Shown: positions 1-13,731, counted from the stretch's first letter. The stretch: 64,000 nt of DNA from Ptiloglossa arizonensis (GCF_051014685.1 NW_027478924.1:124001-188000); one strand, 5' to 3'. Translations and numbers: made by a program. Notes: generated by a model not told the origin, from the sequence alone.

Positions 1-3000
1 AGCTAAGAAATGGTTGAGAAAACAGCAAATTTTGCGCACCTCTGCTTCCCCAAACGCTTAACCAGAAGGGCCCAGGGAAAAAATACACATATCGTTGTAA
101 TCGAGCGAGTTTCTACTTTCAGACGCAACAGGAATTTTTGGGTTTGGTCAATCCGGTCGCGAGATATGGGAGATTGAAGCTAAGAAATGGTTGAACGGCA
201 ACAACCTTTTCGCACTTCTGCTGCTCCAAACGCTTAACCAGAATGGCCTAGGGAAGAAATACACATACCGTTGTAATCGGGCTAGTTTCTACTTTCAGAC
301 GCAGCAGGAATTTTTGGGCTTGGTCAAACCGTTCGCGAGATACAGGAGATTGAAGGTAAGAAATGGTTGAGAAGACAACAACTTTTGGGCAATTCTGCTG
401 CTCCAAACGCTTAACCAGAATGGCCTAGAGAAAAAATACACATACCGTTGTAATCGGGCGGGTTTCTTCTTTTAGATGCAAGAGGAATTTTTGGGGTGGT
501 CAATCCGTTCGCGGGATATGGGAGTTTGAAGCTAAGAAATGGTTGAGAAGAAAACAAATTTTGCGCACTTCTGCTGCTCCAAACGTTTAACAAGAACGGC
601 CTAGGGAAAAAATACACATACCTTTGTAATCGGGCGAGTTTGTAATTTCAGACGCAACAGGAATTTTTGGGCTTGGTCAAACCGTTCGCGAGATACGGGA
701 GTTTGAAGCTAAGAAATGGTTGAGAAGACAACAACTTTTGGGCAATTCTGCTGCTCCAAACGCTTAACCAGAATGGCCTAGGGAAAAAATACACATACCG
801 TTGTAATCGGGCGAGTTTCTACTTTCAGACGCATCAGGAATTTTTGAGCTTGGTCAAACCGTTCGCGAGATATGGGAGTTTGAAGCTAAGAAATGGTTGA
901 GAAGGCAACAAATTTTTCGCAATTCTGCTGCTCCAAACGCTTAACCAGAATGGCCTAGGGAAAAAATACACATACCTATGTAATCGGGCGAGCTTCTAAT
1001 TTCAGACGCAACAAGAATTTTTGGGTTTGGTCAATCCGTTCGCGAGATATGGGAGTTTGAAGCTAAGAAATGGTTGAGAAGAAAACAAATTTTGCGCACT
1101 TCTGCTGCTCCAAACGTTTAACAAGAATGGCCTAGAGAAAAAATACACATACCTTTGTAATCGGGCGAGTTTGTAATTTCAGACGCAACAGGAATTTTTG
1201 GGTTTGGTCAATCCGTTCGCGAGATATGGGAGTTTGAAGCTAAGAAATGGTTGAGAAAACAACAAATTTTGCGCAACTCTGCTTCCCCAAACGCTTAACC
1301 AGAAGGGCCCAGGGAAAAAATACACATATCGTTGTAATCGAGCGAGTTTCTACTTTCAGACGCAGCAGGAATTTTTGGGTTTGGTCAATCCGTTCGCGAG
1401 AAATGGGAGTTTGAAGCTATGAAATTGTAGAAAAGGCAACAATTTTTCGCACTGCTGCTGCTCCAAACGCTAAACCAGAATGGCCTAGGGAAAAAATACA
1501 CATACCTTTGTAATCGGGCGAGTTTGTAATTTCAGACGCAACAGGAATTTTTGGGTTTGGTCAATCCGTTCGCGAGATATGGGAGTTTGAAGCTAAGAAA
1601 TGGTTGAGAAAACAGCAAATTTTGCGCACCTCTGCTTCCCAAACGCTTAACCAGAAGGGCCCAGGGAAAAATACACATATCGTTGTAATCGAGCGAGTTT
1701 CTTCTTTCAGACGCAACAGGAACTTTTGGGTTTGGTCAATCCGGACGCGAGATATGGGAGATTGAAGCTAAGAAATGGTTTGAACGGCAACAACCTTTTC
1801 GCACTTCTGCTGCTCCAAACGCTTAACCAGAATGGCCTAGGGAAGAAATACACATACCGTTGTAATCGGGCCAGTTTCTACTTTCAGACGCAGCAGGAAT
1901 TTTTGGGCTTGGTCAAACCGTTCGCGAGATACAGGAGATTGAAGGTAAGAAATGGTTGAGAAGACAACAACTTTTGGGCAATTCTGCTGCTCCAAACGCT
2001 TAACCAGAATGGCCTAGGGGAAAAATACACATACCGTTGCAATCGGGCGAGTTTCTACTTTCAGACGCAGCAGGAATTTTTGAGCTTGGTCAAACCGTTC
2101 GCGAGAAATGGGAGTTTGAAGCTATGAAATTGTAGAAAAGGCAACAATTTTTCGCACTTCTGCTGCTCCAAACGCTTAACCAGAATGGCCTAGGGAAAAA
2201 ATACACATACCGTTGTAATCGGGCGGGTTTCTACTTTTAGATGCAAGAGGAATTTTTGGGTTTGGTCAATCCGTTCGCGAGATATGGGAGTTTGAAGCTA
2301 AGAAATGGTTGAGAAAGCAACAAATTTTGCGCACCTCTGCTGCCCCAAACGCTTAACCAGAAGGGCCCAGGGAGAAAATACACATATCGTTGTAATCGAG
2401 CGAGTTCCTACTTTCAGACGCAGCAGGAATTTTTGGGTTTGGTCAATCCGTTCGCGAGAAATGGGAGTTTGAAGCTATGAAATTGTAGAAAAGGCAACAA
2501 TTTTTCGCACTTCTGCTGCTCCAAACGCTTAACCAGAATGGCCTAGGGAAAAAATACACATACCGTTGTAATCGGGCGGGTTTCTACTTTTAGATGCAAG
2601 AGGAATTTTTGGTTTGGTCAATCCGGTCGCGAGATATGGGAGTTTGAATCTAAGAAATGGTTGAACGGCAACAACCTTTTCGCACTTCTGCTGCTCCAAA
2701 CGCTTAACCAGAATGGCCTAGGGAAGAAATACACATACCGTTGTAATCGGGCTAGTTTCTACTTTCAGACGCAGCAGAATTTTTGGGCTTGGTCAAACCG
2801 TTCGCGAGATACAGGAGTTTGAAGGTAAGAAATGGTTGAGAAGACAACAACTTTTGGGCAATTCTGCTGCTCCAAACGCTTAACAGAATGGCCTAGGGAA
2901 AAAATACACATACCGTTGCAATCGGGCGAGTTTCTACTTTCAGACGCAGCAGGAATTTTTGAGCTTGGTCAAACCGTTCGCGAGAAATGGGAGTTTGAAG

Positions 3001-4966
3001 CTATGAAATTGTAGAAAAGGCAACAATTTTTCGCACTTCTGCTGCTCCAAACGCTTAACCAGAATGGCCTAGGGAAAAAATACACATACCGTTGTAATCG
3101 GGCGGGTTTCTACTTTTAGATGCAAGAGGAATTTTTGGGTTTGGTCAATCCGTTCGCGAGATATGGGAGTTTGAAGCTAAGAAATGGTTGAGAAAGCAAC
3201 AAATTTTGCGCACCTCTGCTGCCCCAAACGCTTAACCAGAAGGGCCCAGGGAGAAAATACACATATCGTTGTAATCGAGCGAGTTTCTACTTTCAGACGC
3301 AGCAGGAATTTTTGGGTTTGGTCAATCCGTTCGCGAGAAATGGGAGTTTGAAGCTATGAAATTGTAGAAAAGGCAACAATTTTTCGCACTTCTGCTGCTC
3401 CAAACGCTTAACCAGAATGGCCTAGGAAAAAATACACATACCGTTGTAATCGGGCGGGTTTCTACTTTTAGATGCAAGAGGAATTTTTGGGTTTGGTCAA
3501 TCGGTCGCGAGATATGGGAGTTTGAATCTAAGAAATGGTTTGAACGGCAACAACCTTTTCGCACTTCTGCTGCTCCAAACGCTTAACCAGAATGGCCTAG
3601 GGAAGAAATACACATACCGTTGTAATCGGGCTAGTTTCTACTTTCAGACGCAGCAGGAATTTTTGGGCTTGGTCAAACCGTTCGCGAGATACAGGAGTTT
3701 GAAGGTAAGAAATGGTTGAGAAGACAACAACTTTTGGGCAATTCTGCTGCTCCAAACGCTTAACCAGAATGGCCTAGGGAAAAAATACACATACCGTTGT
3801 AATCGGGCGAGTTTCTACTTTCAGACGCAGCAGGAATTTTTGAGCTTGGTCAAACCGTTCGCGAGATATGGGAGTTTGAAGCTAAGAAATGGTTGAGAAG
3901 GCAACAAATTTTTCGCTATTCTGCTGCTCCAAACGCTTAACCAGAATGGCCTAGAGGAAAAATACACATACCTTTGTAATAGGGCGAGTTTCTAATTTCA
4001 GACGCAACAGGAATTTTTGGGTTTGGTCAATCCGTTCGCGAGATATGGGAGTTTGAAGCTAAGAAATGGTTGAGAAGACAACAAATTTTGCGCAATTCTG
4101 CTGCCCCAAACGCTTAACCAGAATGGCCTAGGGAAAAAATACACATACCGTTGCAATCGGGCGAGTTTCTACTTTCAGACGCAGCAGGAATTTTTGAGCT
4201 TGGTCAAACCTTTCGCGAGAAATGGGAGTTTGAAGCTATGAAATTGTAGAAAAGGCAACAATTTTTCGCACTTCTGCTGCTCCAAACGCTTAACCAGAAT
4301 GGCCTAGGGAAAAAATACACATACCGTTGTAATCGGGCGGGTTTCTACTTTTAGATGCAAGAGGAATTTTTGGGTTTGGTCAATCCGTTCGCGAGATATG
4401 GGAGTTTGAAGCTAAGAAATGGTTGAGAAAGCAACAAATTTTGCGCACCTCTGCTGCCCCAAACGCTTAACCAGAAGGGCCAGGGAGAAAATACACATAT
4501 CGTTGTAATCGAGCGAGTTTCTACTTTCAGACGCAGCAGGAATTTTTGGGTTTGGTCAATCCGTTCGCGAGAAATGGGAGTTTGAAGCTATGAAATTGTA
4601 GAAAAGGCAACAATTTTTCGCACTTCTGCTGCTCCAAACGCTTAACCAGAATGGCCTAGGGAAAAAAATACACATACCGTTGTAATCGGGCGGGTTTCTA
4701 CTTTTAGATGCAAGAGGAATTTTTGGTTTGGTCAATCCGGTCGCGAGATATGGGAGTTTGAATCTAAGAAATGGTTGAACGGCAACAACCTTTTCGCACT
4801 TCTGCTGCTCCAAACGCTTAACCAGAATGGCCTAGGGAAGAAATACACATACCGTTGTAATCGGGCTAGTTTCTACTTTCAGACGCAGCAGGAATTTTTG
4901 GGCTTGGTCAAACCGTTCGCGAGATACAGGAGTTTGAAGGTAAGAAATGGTTGAGAAGACAACAAC
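1..4966 (+). repeat. Left-flavour satellite units, mixed order
   Basis: These units include three types rare elsewhere: GGGCCCAGGG with ATCGTTGTAATCGAGCG; GCTATGAAATTGTAG with a shortened CAACAATTTTTCGC; and TTGAACGGCAACAACC. A short block recurs at 2311 and 3190 (879 bp, five monomers) and again at 4425 (1235 bp, seven monomers). Single-base losses in homopolymers are common here. There is no gene in this stretch. Confidence 0.85.
684..700 (+). other. Exact CENP-B box core
   Basis: GTTCGCGAGATACGGGA fits all nine fixed bases of NTTCGNNNNANNCGGGN. The unit belongs to the lineage with GGTCAAACC upstream, and the next unit carries ACAACTTTTGGGC. Mammalian CENP-B binds this core; a binding protein in this host is unknown. 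Confidence 0.55.
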
Positions 4967-6730
4967 TTTTGGGCAATTCTGCTGCTCCAAACGCTTAACC
5001 AGAATGGCCTAGGGAAAAAATACACATACCGTTGTAATCGGGCGAGTTTCTACTTTCAGACGCAGCAGGAATTTTGAGCTTGGTCAAACCGTTCGCGAGA
5101 TATGGGAGTTTGAAGCTAAGAAATGGTTGAGAAGGCAACAAATTTTTCGCTATTCTGCTGCTCCAAACGCTTAACCAGAATGGCCTAGAGGAAAAATACA
5201 CATACCTTTGTAATAGGGCGAGTTTCTAATTTCAGACGCAACAGGAATTTTTGGGTTTGGTCAATCCGTTCGCGAGATATGGGAGTTTGAAGCTAAGAAA
5301 TGGTTGAGAAGACAACAAATTTTGCGCAATTCTGCTGCCCCAAACGCTTACCAATAAGGGCCTAGGGAAAAAATACACATACCGTTGTAATCGAGCGAGT
5401 TTCTACTTTCAGACGCAGCAGGAATTTTTGGGTTTGGTCAATCCGTTCGCGAGAAATGGGAGTTTGAAGCTATGAAATGGTAGAGAAAGCAACAAATTTT
5501 TCGCACTTCTGCGGCTACAAACGCTTAACCAGAATGGCCTAGGGAAAAAATACACATACCGTTGTAATCGGGCGAGTTTCTACTTCAGACGCATCAGGAA
5601 TTTTTGAGCTTGGTCAAACCGTTCGCGAGATATGGGAGCTTGAAGCTAAAAAATGGGTGAGAAGGCAACAAATTTCTCGCAATTCTGCTGCTCCAAACGC
5701 TTAACCAGAATGGCCTAGGGAAAAAATACAAATACCGTTGCAATCGGGCTAGTTTCTACTTTCAGACGCAGCAGAAATTTTTGGGCTTGATCAATCCTTT
5801 CGCGAGATATGGGAGTTTGAATCTAAGAAATGGTTTAGAAGGCAACAAATTTTTCGCACTTCTGCTGCTCCGAACGCTTAACCAGAATGGCCTAGGGAAA
5901 AAATACACATACCTATGTAATCGGGCGAGCTTCTAATTTCAGACGCAACAGGAATTTTTGGGGTGGTCAATCCGTTCGCGAGATATGGGAGTTTGACGCT
6001 AAGAAATGGTTGAGAAGAAAACAAATTTTGCGCACTTCTGCTGCTCCAAACGTTTAACAAGAATGGCCTAGGGAAAAAATACACATACCTTTGTAATCGG
6101 GCGAGTTTGTAATTTCAGACGCAACAGGAATTTTTGGGTTTGGTCAATCCGTTCGCGAGATATGGGAGTTTGAAGCTAAGAAATGGTTGAGAAAACAACA
6201 AATTTTGCGCACCTCTGCTTCCCCAAACGCTTAACCAGATGGGCCCAGGGAAAAAATACACATATCGTTGTAATCGAGCGAGTTTCTACTTTCAGACGCA
6301 GCAGGAATTTTTGGGTTTGGTCAATCCGTTCGCGAGAAATGGGAGTTTGAAGCTATGAAATTGTAGAAAAGGCAACAATTTTTCGCACTTCTGCTGCTCC
6401 AAACGCTTAACCAGAATGGCCTAGAGAAAAAATACACATACCGTTGTAATCGGGCGGGTTTCTTCTATTAGATGCAAGAGGAATTTTTGGGGTGGTCAAT
6501 CCGTTCGCGGGATATGGGAGTTTGAAGCTAAGAAATGGTTGAGAAGAAAACAAATTTTGCGCACTTCTGCTGTTCCAAACGTTTAACAAGAACGGCCTAG
6601 GAAAAAATACACATACCTTTGTAATCGGGCGAGTTTGTAATTTCAGACGCAACAGGAATTTTTGGGCTTGGTCAAACCGTTCGCGAGATACGGGAGTTTG
6701 AAGCTAAGAATTGGTTGAGAAGACAACAAC
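4967..6730 (+). repeat. 10-monomer higher-order block, copy 1
   Basis: It is 1764 bp and matches the next 1767 bp almost throughout. I located exactly three single-base losses relative to copy 2: a T in the T-tract near 5073, a T of TACTTTCAG near 5584, and a G of CCTAGGG near 6600. These account for the whole length difference. Confidence 0.88.
6679..6695 (+). other. Exact CENP-B box core
   Basis: Same sequence and same unit lineage as the site at 684. It lies at the end of the first copy of the 10-monomer block. Confidence 0.55.
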
Positions 6731-8497
6731 TTTTGGGCAATTCTGCTGCTCCAAACGCTTAACCAGAATGGCCTAGGGAAAAAATACACATACCGTTGTA
6801 ATCGGGCGAGTTTCTACTTTCAGACGCAGCAGGAATTTTTGAGCTTGGTCAAGCCGTTCGCGAGATATGGGAGTTTGAAGCTAAGAAATGGTTGAGAAGG
6901 CAACAAATTTTTCGCTATTCTGCTGCTCCAAACGCTTAACCAGAATGGCCTAGAGGAAAAATACACATACCTTTGTAATAGGGCGAGTTTCTAATTTCAG
7001 ACGCAACAGGAATTTTTGGGTTTGGTCAATCCGTTCGCGAGATATGGGAGTTTGAAGCTAAGAAATGGTTGAGAAGACAACAAATTTTGCGCAATTCTGC
7101 TGCCCCAAACGCTTACCAATAAGGGCCTAGGGAAAAAATACACATACCGTTGTAATCGAGCGAGTTTCTACTTTCAGACGCAGCAGGAATTTTTGGGTTT
7201 GGTCAATCCGTTCGCGAGAAATGGGAGTTTGAAGCTATGAAATGGTAGAGAAAGCAACAAATTTTTCGCACTTCTGCGGCTACAAACGCTTAACCAGAAT
7301 GGCCTAGGGAAAAAATACACATACCGTTGTAATCGGGCGAGTTTCTACTTTCAGACGCATCAGGAATTTTTGAGCTTGGTCAAACCGTTCGCGAGATATG
7401 GGAGCTTGAAGCTAAAAAATGGGTGAGAAGGCAACAAATTTCTCGCAATTCTGCTGCTCCAAACGCTTAACCAGAATGGCCTAGGGAAAAAATACAAATA
7501 CCGTTGCAATCGGGCTAGTTTCTACTTTCAGACGCAGCAGAAATTTTTGGGCTTGATCAATCCTTTCGCGAGATATGGGAGTTTGAATCTAAGAAATGGT
7601 TTAGAAGGCAACAAATTTTTCGCACTTCTGCTGCTCCGAACGCTTAACCAGAATGGCCTAGGGAAAAAATACACATACCTATGTAATCGGGCGAGCTTCT
7701 AATTTCAGACGCAACAGGAATTTTTGGGGTGGTCAATCCGTTCGCGAGATATGGGAGTTTGACGCTAAGAAATGGTTGAGAAGAAAACAAATTTTGCGCA
7801 CTTCTGCTGCTCCAAACGTTTAACAAGAATGGCCTAGGGAAAAAATACACATACCTTTGTAATCGGGCGAGTTTGTAATTTCAGACGCAACAGGAATTTT
7901 TGGGTTTGGTCAATCCGTTCGCGAGATATGGGAGTTTGAAGCTAAGAAATGGTTGAGAAAACAACAAATTTTGCGCACCTCTGCTTCCCCAAACGCTTAA
8001 CCAGATGGGCCCAGGGAAAAAATACACATATCGTTGTAATCGAGCGAGTTTCTACTTTCAGACGCAGCAGGAATTTTTGGGTTTGGTCAATCCGTTCGCG
8101 AGAAATGGGAGTTTGAAGCTATGAAATTGTAGAAAAGGCAACAATTTTTCGCACTTCTGCTGCTCCAAACGCTTAACCAGAATGGCCTAGAGAAAAAATA
8201 CACATACCGTTGTAATCGGGCGGGTTTCTTCTTTTAGATGCAAGAGGAATTTTTGGGGTGGTCAATCCGTTCGCGGGATATGGGAGTTTGAAGCTAAGAA
8301 ATGGTTGAGAAGAAAACAAATTTTGCGCACTTCTGCTGTTCCAAACGTTTAACAAGAACGGCCTAGGGAAAAAATACACATACCTTTGTAATCGGGCGAG
8401 TTTGTAATTTCAGACGCAACAGGAATTTTTGGGCTTGGTCAAACCGTTCGCGAGATACGGGAGTTTGAAGCTAAGAATTGGTTGAGAAGACAACAAC
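6731..8497 (+). repeat. 10-monomer higher-order block, copy 2
   Basis: It is 1767 bp, three short of ten full units. I see two units with GGGGTGGTC, each one base short, and one with CTTACCAATAAGG, also one base short, which explains the three. It begins and ends at the same TTTTGGGCAATTC point, as expected from unequal exchange. Confidence 0.88.
8446..8462 (+). other. Exact CENP-B box core
   Basis: This is the counterpart of the 6679 site in the second copy of the 10-monomer block. Confidence 0.55.
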
Positions 8498-8879
8498 TTT
8501 TGGGCAATTCTGCTGCTCCAAACGCTTAACCAGAATGGCCTAGGGAAAAAATGCACATACCGTTGTAATCGGGCGAGTTTCTACTTTCAGACGCATCAGG
8601 AATTTTTGAGCTTGGTCAAACCGTTCGCGAGATATGGGAGTTTGAATCTAAGAAATGGTTGAGAGGACAACAAATTTTGCGCACTTCTGCTGCTCCAAAC
8701 GCTTAACAAGAATGGCCTAGGGAAAAAATACACATACCGTTGTAATCGGGCGGGATTCTACTTCCAGACGCAGCAGGAATTTTTGGGTTTGGTCAATCCG
8801 TTCGCGAGATATGGGAGTTTGAAGCTAAGAAATGGTTGAGAAGGCAACAAATTTTTCGCAATTCTGCTGCTCCAAACGC

Positions 8880-9965
8880 TTAACCAGAATGGCCTAGGGA
8901 AAAAATACACATACCTATGTAATCGGGCGAGCTTCTAATTTCAGACGCAACAGGAATTTTTGGGGTGGTCAATCCGTTCGCGAGATATGGGAGTTTGAAG
9001 CTAAGAAATGGTTGAGAAGAAAACAAATTTTGCGCACTTCTGCTGCTCCAAACGTTTAACAAGAATGGCCTAGGGAAAAAATACACATACCTTTGTAATC
9101 GGGCGAGTTTGTAATTTCAGACGCAACAGGAATTTTTGGGTTTGGTCAATCCGTTCGCGAGATATGGGAGTTTGAAGCTAAGAAATGGTTGAGAAAACAA
9201 CAAATTTTGCGCACCTCTGCTTCCCCAAACGCTTAACCAGATGGGCCCAGGGAAAAAATACACATATCGTTGTAATCGAGCGAGTTTCTACTTTCAGACG
9301 CAGCAGGAATTTTTGGGTTTGGTCAATCCGTTCGCGAGAAATGGGAGTTTGAAGCTATGAAATTGTAGAAAAGACAACAATTTTTCGCACTTCTGCTGCT
9401 CCAAACGCTTAACCAGAATGGCCTAGAGAAAAAATACACATACCGTTGTAATCGGGCGGGTTTCTTCTTTTAGATGCAAGAGGAATTTTTGGGGTGGTCA
9501 ATCCGTTCGCGGGATATGGGAGTTTGAAGCTAAGAAATGGTTGAGAAGAAAACAAATTTTGCGCACTTCTGCTGCTCCAAACGTTTAACAAGAACTGCCT
9601 AGGGAAAAAATACACATACCTTTGTAATCGGGCGAGTTTGTAATTTCAGACGCAACAGGAATTTTTGGGCTTGGTCAAACCGTTCGCGAGATACGGGAGT
9701 TTGAAGCTAAGAAATGGTTGAGAAGACAACAACTTTTGGGCAATTCTGCTGCTCCAAACGCTTAACCAGAATGGCCTAGGGAAAAAATACACATACCGTT
9801 GTAATCGGGCGAGTTTCTACTTTCAGACGCATCAGGAATTTTTGAGCTTGGTCAAACCGTTCGCGAGATATGGGAGTTTGAATCTAAGAAATGGTTGAGA
9901 GGACAACAAATTTTGCGCACTTCTGCTGCTCCAAACGCTTAACAAGAATGGCCTAGGGAAAAAAT
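8880..9965 (+). repeat. Partial third copy of the 10-monomer block
   Basis: It matches 7644-8729 at a distance of 1236 bp, seven monomers minus three bases. Identity is lost after the unit with GAGAGGACAACAAATTTTG, where this copy changes to ATCGTTGTAATCGAGCG. Confidence 0.8.
9682..9698 (+). other. Exact CENP-B box core
   Basis: This is the counterpart of the 8446 site in the partial third block copy, 1236 bp downstream. Confidence 0.55.
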
Positions 9966-10211
9966 ACACATATCGTTGTAATCGAGCGAGTTTCTACTTT
10001 CAGACGCAGCAGGAATTTTTGGGTTTGGTCAATCCGTTCGCGAGAAATGGGAGTTTGAAGCTATGAAATTGTAGAAAAGGCAACAATTTTTCGCACTGCT
10101 GCTGCTCCAAACGCTAAACCAGAATGGCCTAGGGAAAAAATACACATACCTTTGTAATCGGGCGAGTTTCTACTTTCAGACGCAACAGGAATTTTTGGGC
10201 TTGGTCAAACC

Positions 10212-10228
10212 GTTCGCGAGATACGGGA
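10212..10228 (+). other. Exact CENP-B box core
   Basis: All nine core bases are present. It is one unit before the 10389 site, forming an adjacent pair of boxed units 177 bp apart. Confidence 0.55.
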
Positions 10229-10388
10229 GTTTGAAGCTAAGAAATGGTTGAGAAGAAAACAAATTTTGCGCACTTCTGCTGCTCCAAACGTTTAACAAGA
10301 ACGGCCTAGGGAAAAAATACACATACCTTTGTAATCGGGCGAGTTTGTAATTTCAGACGCAACAGGAATTTTTGGGCTTGGTCAAACC

Positions 10389-10405
10389 GTTCGCGAGATA
10401 CGGGA
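10389..10405 (+). other. Exact CENP-B box core
   Basis: Second of the adjacent pair. It is again followed by a unit with ACAACTTTTGGGC, the same local order as at 684. Confidence 0.55.
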
Positions 10406-10837
10406 GTTTGAAGCTAAGAAATGGTTGAGAAGACAACAACTTTTGGGCAATTCTGCTGCTCCAAACGCTTAACCAGAATGGCCTAGGGAAAAAATACACA
10501 TACCGTTGTAATCGGGCGGGATTCTACTTCCAGACGCAGCAGGAATTTTTGGGTTTGGTCAATCCGTTCGCGAGATATGGGAGTTTGAAGCTAAGAAATG
10601 GTTGAGAAGGCAACAAATTTTTCGCAATTCTGCTGCTCCAAACGCTTAACCAGAATGGCCTAGGGAAAAAATACACATACCTATGTAATCGGGCGAGCTT
10701 CTAATTTCAGACGCAACAGGAATTTTTGGGTTTGGCCAATCCGTTCGCGAGATATGGGAGTTTGAAGCTAAGAAATGGTTGAGAAGAAAACAAATTTTGC
10801 GCACTTCTGCTGCTCCAAACGTTCAACAAGAATGGCT

Positions 10838-11543
10838 TAGGGAAAAAATACACATACCTTTGTAATCGGGCGAGTTTGTAATTTCAGACGCAACAGGAAT
10901 TTTTGGGTTTGGTCAATCCGTTCGCGAGATATGGGAGTTTGAAGCTAAAAAATGGTTGAGAAAACAACAAATTTTGCGCAACTCTGCTTCCCCAAACGCT
11001 TAACCAGAAGGGCCCAGGGAAAAAATACACATATCGTTGTAATCGAGCGAGTTTCTACTTTCAGACGCAGCAGGAATTTTTGGGTTTGGTCAATCCGTTC
11101 GCGAGAAATGGGAGTTTGAAGCTATGAAATTGTAGAAAAGGCAACAATTTTTCGCACTGCTGCTGGTCCAAACGCTAAACCAGAATGGCTTAGGGAAAAA
11201 ATACACATACCTTTGTAATCGGGCGAGTTTGTAATTTCAGACGCAACAGGAATTTTTGGGTTTGGTCAATCCGTTCGCGAGATATGGGAGTTTGAAGCTA
11301 AAAAATGGTTGAGAAAACAACAAATTTTGCGCAACTCTGCTTCCCCAAACGCTTAACCAGAAGGGCCCAGGGAAAAAATACACATATCGTTGTAATCGAG
11401 CGAGTTTCTACTTTCAGACGCAGCAGGAATTTTTGGGTTTGGTCAATCCGTTCGCGAGAAATGGGAGTTTGAAGCTATGAAATTGTAGAAAAGGCAACAA
11501 TTTTTCGCACTGCTGCTGGTCCAAACGCTAAACCAGAATGGCC
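10838..11543 (+). repeat. Tandem dimer duplication (353 bp each)
   Basis: Units 10838-11190 and 11191-11543 share unusual changes: GCTAAAAAATGG, GCGCAACTCTGCTTCC, GCTGCTGGTCC and GCTAAACC. This is a two-monomer duplication. The 353-bp spacing is one base below two full units. Confidence 0.8.
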
Positions 11544-12769
11544 TAGGGAAAAAATACACATACCTTTGTAATCGGGCGAGTTTGTAATTTCAGACGCAAC
11601 AGGAATTTTTGGGTTTGGTCAATCCGTTTGCGAGATATGGGAGTTTGAAGCTAAGAAATGGTTGAGAAAACAGCAAATTTTGCGCACCTCTGCTTCCCCA
11701 AACGCTTAACCAGAAGGGCCCAGGGAAAAAATACACATATCGTTGTAATCGCGCGAGTTTCTACTTTCAGACGCAACAGGAATTTTTGGGTTTGGTCAAT
11801 CCGGTCGCGAGATATGGGAGATTGAAGCTAAGACATGGTTGAACGGCAACAACCTTTTCGCACTTCTGCTGCTCCAAACGCTTAAACAGAATGGCCTAGG
11901 GAAGAAATACACATACCGTTGTAATCGGGCTAGTTTCTACTTTCAGACGCAGCAGGAATTTTTGGGCTTGGTCAAACCGTTCGCGAGATACAGGAGATTG
12001 AAAGTAAGAAATGGTTGAGAAGACAACAACTTTTGGGCAATTCTGCTGCTCCAAACGCTTAACCAGAATGGCCTAGAGAAAAAATACACATACCTTTGTA
12101 ATCGGGCGAGTTTCTAATTTCAGAAGCAACAGGAATTTTTGGGTTTGGTCAATCCGTTCGCGAGATATGGGTGTTTGAAGCTAAGAAATGGTTGAGAAAA
12201 CAACAAATTTTGCGCACCTCTGCTGCCCCAAACGCTTAACCAGAAGGGCCCAGGGAGAAAATACACATATCGTTGTAATCGAGCGAGTTTCTACTTTCAG
12301 ACGCAGCAGGAATTTTTGGGTTTGGTCAATCCGTTCGCGAGAAATGGGAGTTTGAAGCTATGAAATTGTAGAAAAGGCAACAATTTTTCGCACTTCTGCT
12401 GCTCCAAACGCTTAACCAGAATGGCCTAGGGAAAAAATACACATACCGTTGTAATCGGGCGGGTTTCTACTTTTAGATGCAAGAGGAATTTTTGGGTTTG
12501 GTCAATCCGGTCGCGAGATATGGGAGTTTGAATCTAAGAAATGGTTGAACGGCAACAACCTTTTCGCACTTCTGCTGCTCCAAACGCTTAACCAGAATGG
12601 CCTAGGGAAGAAATACACATACCGTTGTAATCGGGCGAGTTTCTACTTTCAGACGCAACAGGAATTTTTGGGTTAGGTTGATCCGTTCGCGAGATATGGG
12701 AGTTTGAAGCCAAGAAATGGTTGAGAAGGCAAAAAAATTTTTCGCAATTCTGCTGCTCCAAACGCTTAA

Positions 12770-13385
12770 CCAGAATGGCCTAGAGAAAAAATACACATAC
12801 CGTTGTAATCGGGCGGGTTTCTTCTTTTAGATGCAAGAGGAATTTTTGGGGTGGTCAATCCGTTCGCGGGATATGGGAGTTTGAAGCTAAGAAATGGTTG
12901 AGAAGAAAACAAATTTTGCGCACTTCTGCTGCTCCAAACGTTTAACAAGAACTGCCTAGGGAAAAAATACACATACCTTTGTAATCGGGCGAGTTTGTAA
13001 TTTCAGACGCAACAGGAATTTTTGGGCTTGGTCAAACCGTTCGCGTGATACGGGAGTTTGAAGCTAAGAAATGGTTGAGAAGACAACAACTTTTGGGCAA
13101 TTCTGCTGCTCCAAACGCTTAACCAGAATGGCCTAGGGAAAAAATACACATACCGTTGTAATCGGGCGAGTTTCTACTTTCAGACGCATCAGGAATTTTT
13201 GAGCTTGGTCAAACCGTTCGCGAGATATGGGAGTTTGAATCTAAGAAATGGTTGAGAGGACAAAAAATTTTGCGCACTTCTGCTGCTCCAAACGCTTAAC
13301 AAGAATGGCCTAGGGAAAAAATACACATATCGTTGTAATCGAGCGAGTTTCTACTTTCAGACGCAGCAGGAATTTTTGGGTTTGG
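12770..13385 (+). repeat. Displaced copy of the 9.4-10.0 kb segment
   Basis: It matches about 9413-10028 at a distance of 3357 bp. Shared marks are GGGGTGGTC with GCGGGATATGG, AACTGCCTAGGG, and the GAGAGGAC unit. Here the box spacer is CGTG and one CAACAAA has become CAAAAAA. Confidence 0.8.
13039..13055 (+). other. Exact CENP-B box core, variant spacer
   Basis: The spacer is CGTG instead of CGAG, but all nine fixed bases are kept. It lies in the block 12770-13385 copied from the 9.4-10.0 kb region. Confidence 0.55.
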
Positions 13386-13731
13386 TCAATCCGTTCGCGA
13401 GATATGGGAGTTTGAAACTAAGAAACGGTTGAGAAGGCAACAAATTTTTCGCAATTCTGCTGCTCCAAACGCTTAACCAGAATAGCCTAGGGAAAAAATA
13501 CACATACCGTTGTAATCGGGCTAGTTTCTACTTTCAGACTCAGCAGGAATTTTTGGGTTTGGTCAATCCGTTCGCGAGATATGGGAGTTTGAAACTAAGA
13601 AACGGTTGAGAAGGCAACAAATTTTTCGCAATTCTGCTGCTCCAAACGCTTAACCAGAATGGCCTAGGGAAAAAATACACATACCGTTGTAATCGGGCTA
13701 GTTTCTACTTTCAGACGCAGCAGGAATTTTT
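13378..13731 (+). repeat. Single-monomer tandem duplication
   Basis: The units starting at 13378 and 13555 share GAAACTAAGAAACGG and are otherwise almost the same, so one unit was duplicated next to itself. This is about where the left-flavour units give way to the mixed central region. Confidence 0.75.

Noticed and set aside
411..9615. A clustered family of 68-codon minus-strand genes at about 411, 5878, 7644, 8173, 8880 and 9409
   Set aside because: They are antisense readings of the GGGGTGGTC unit type, which moves with the 10-monomer block.
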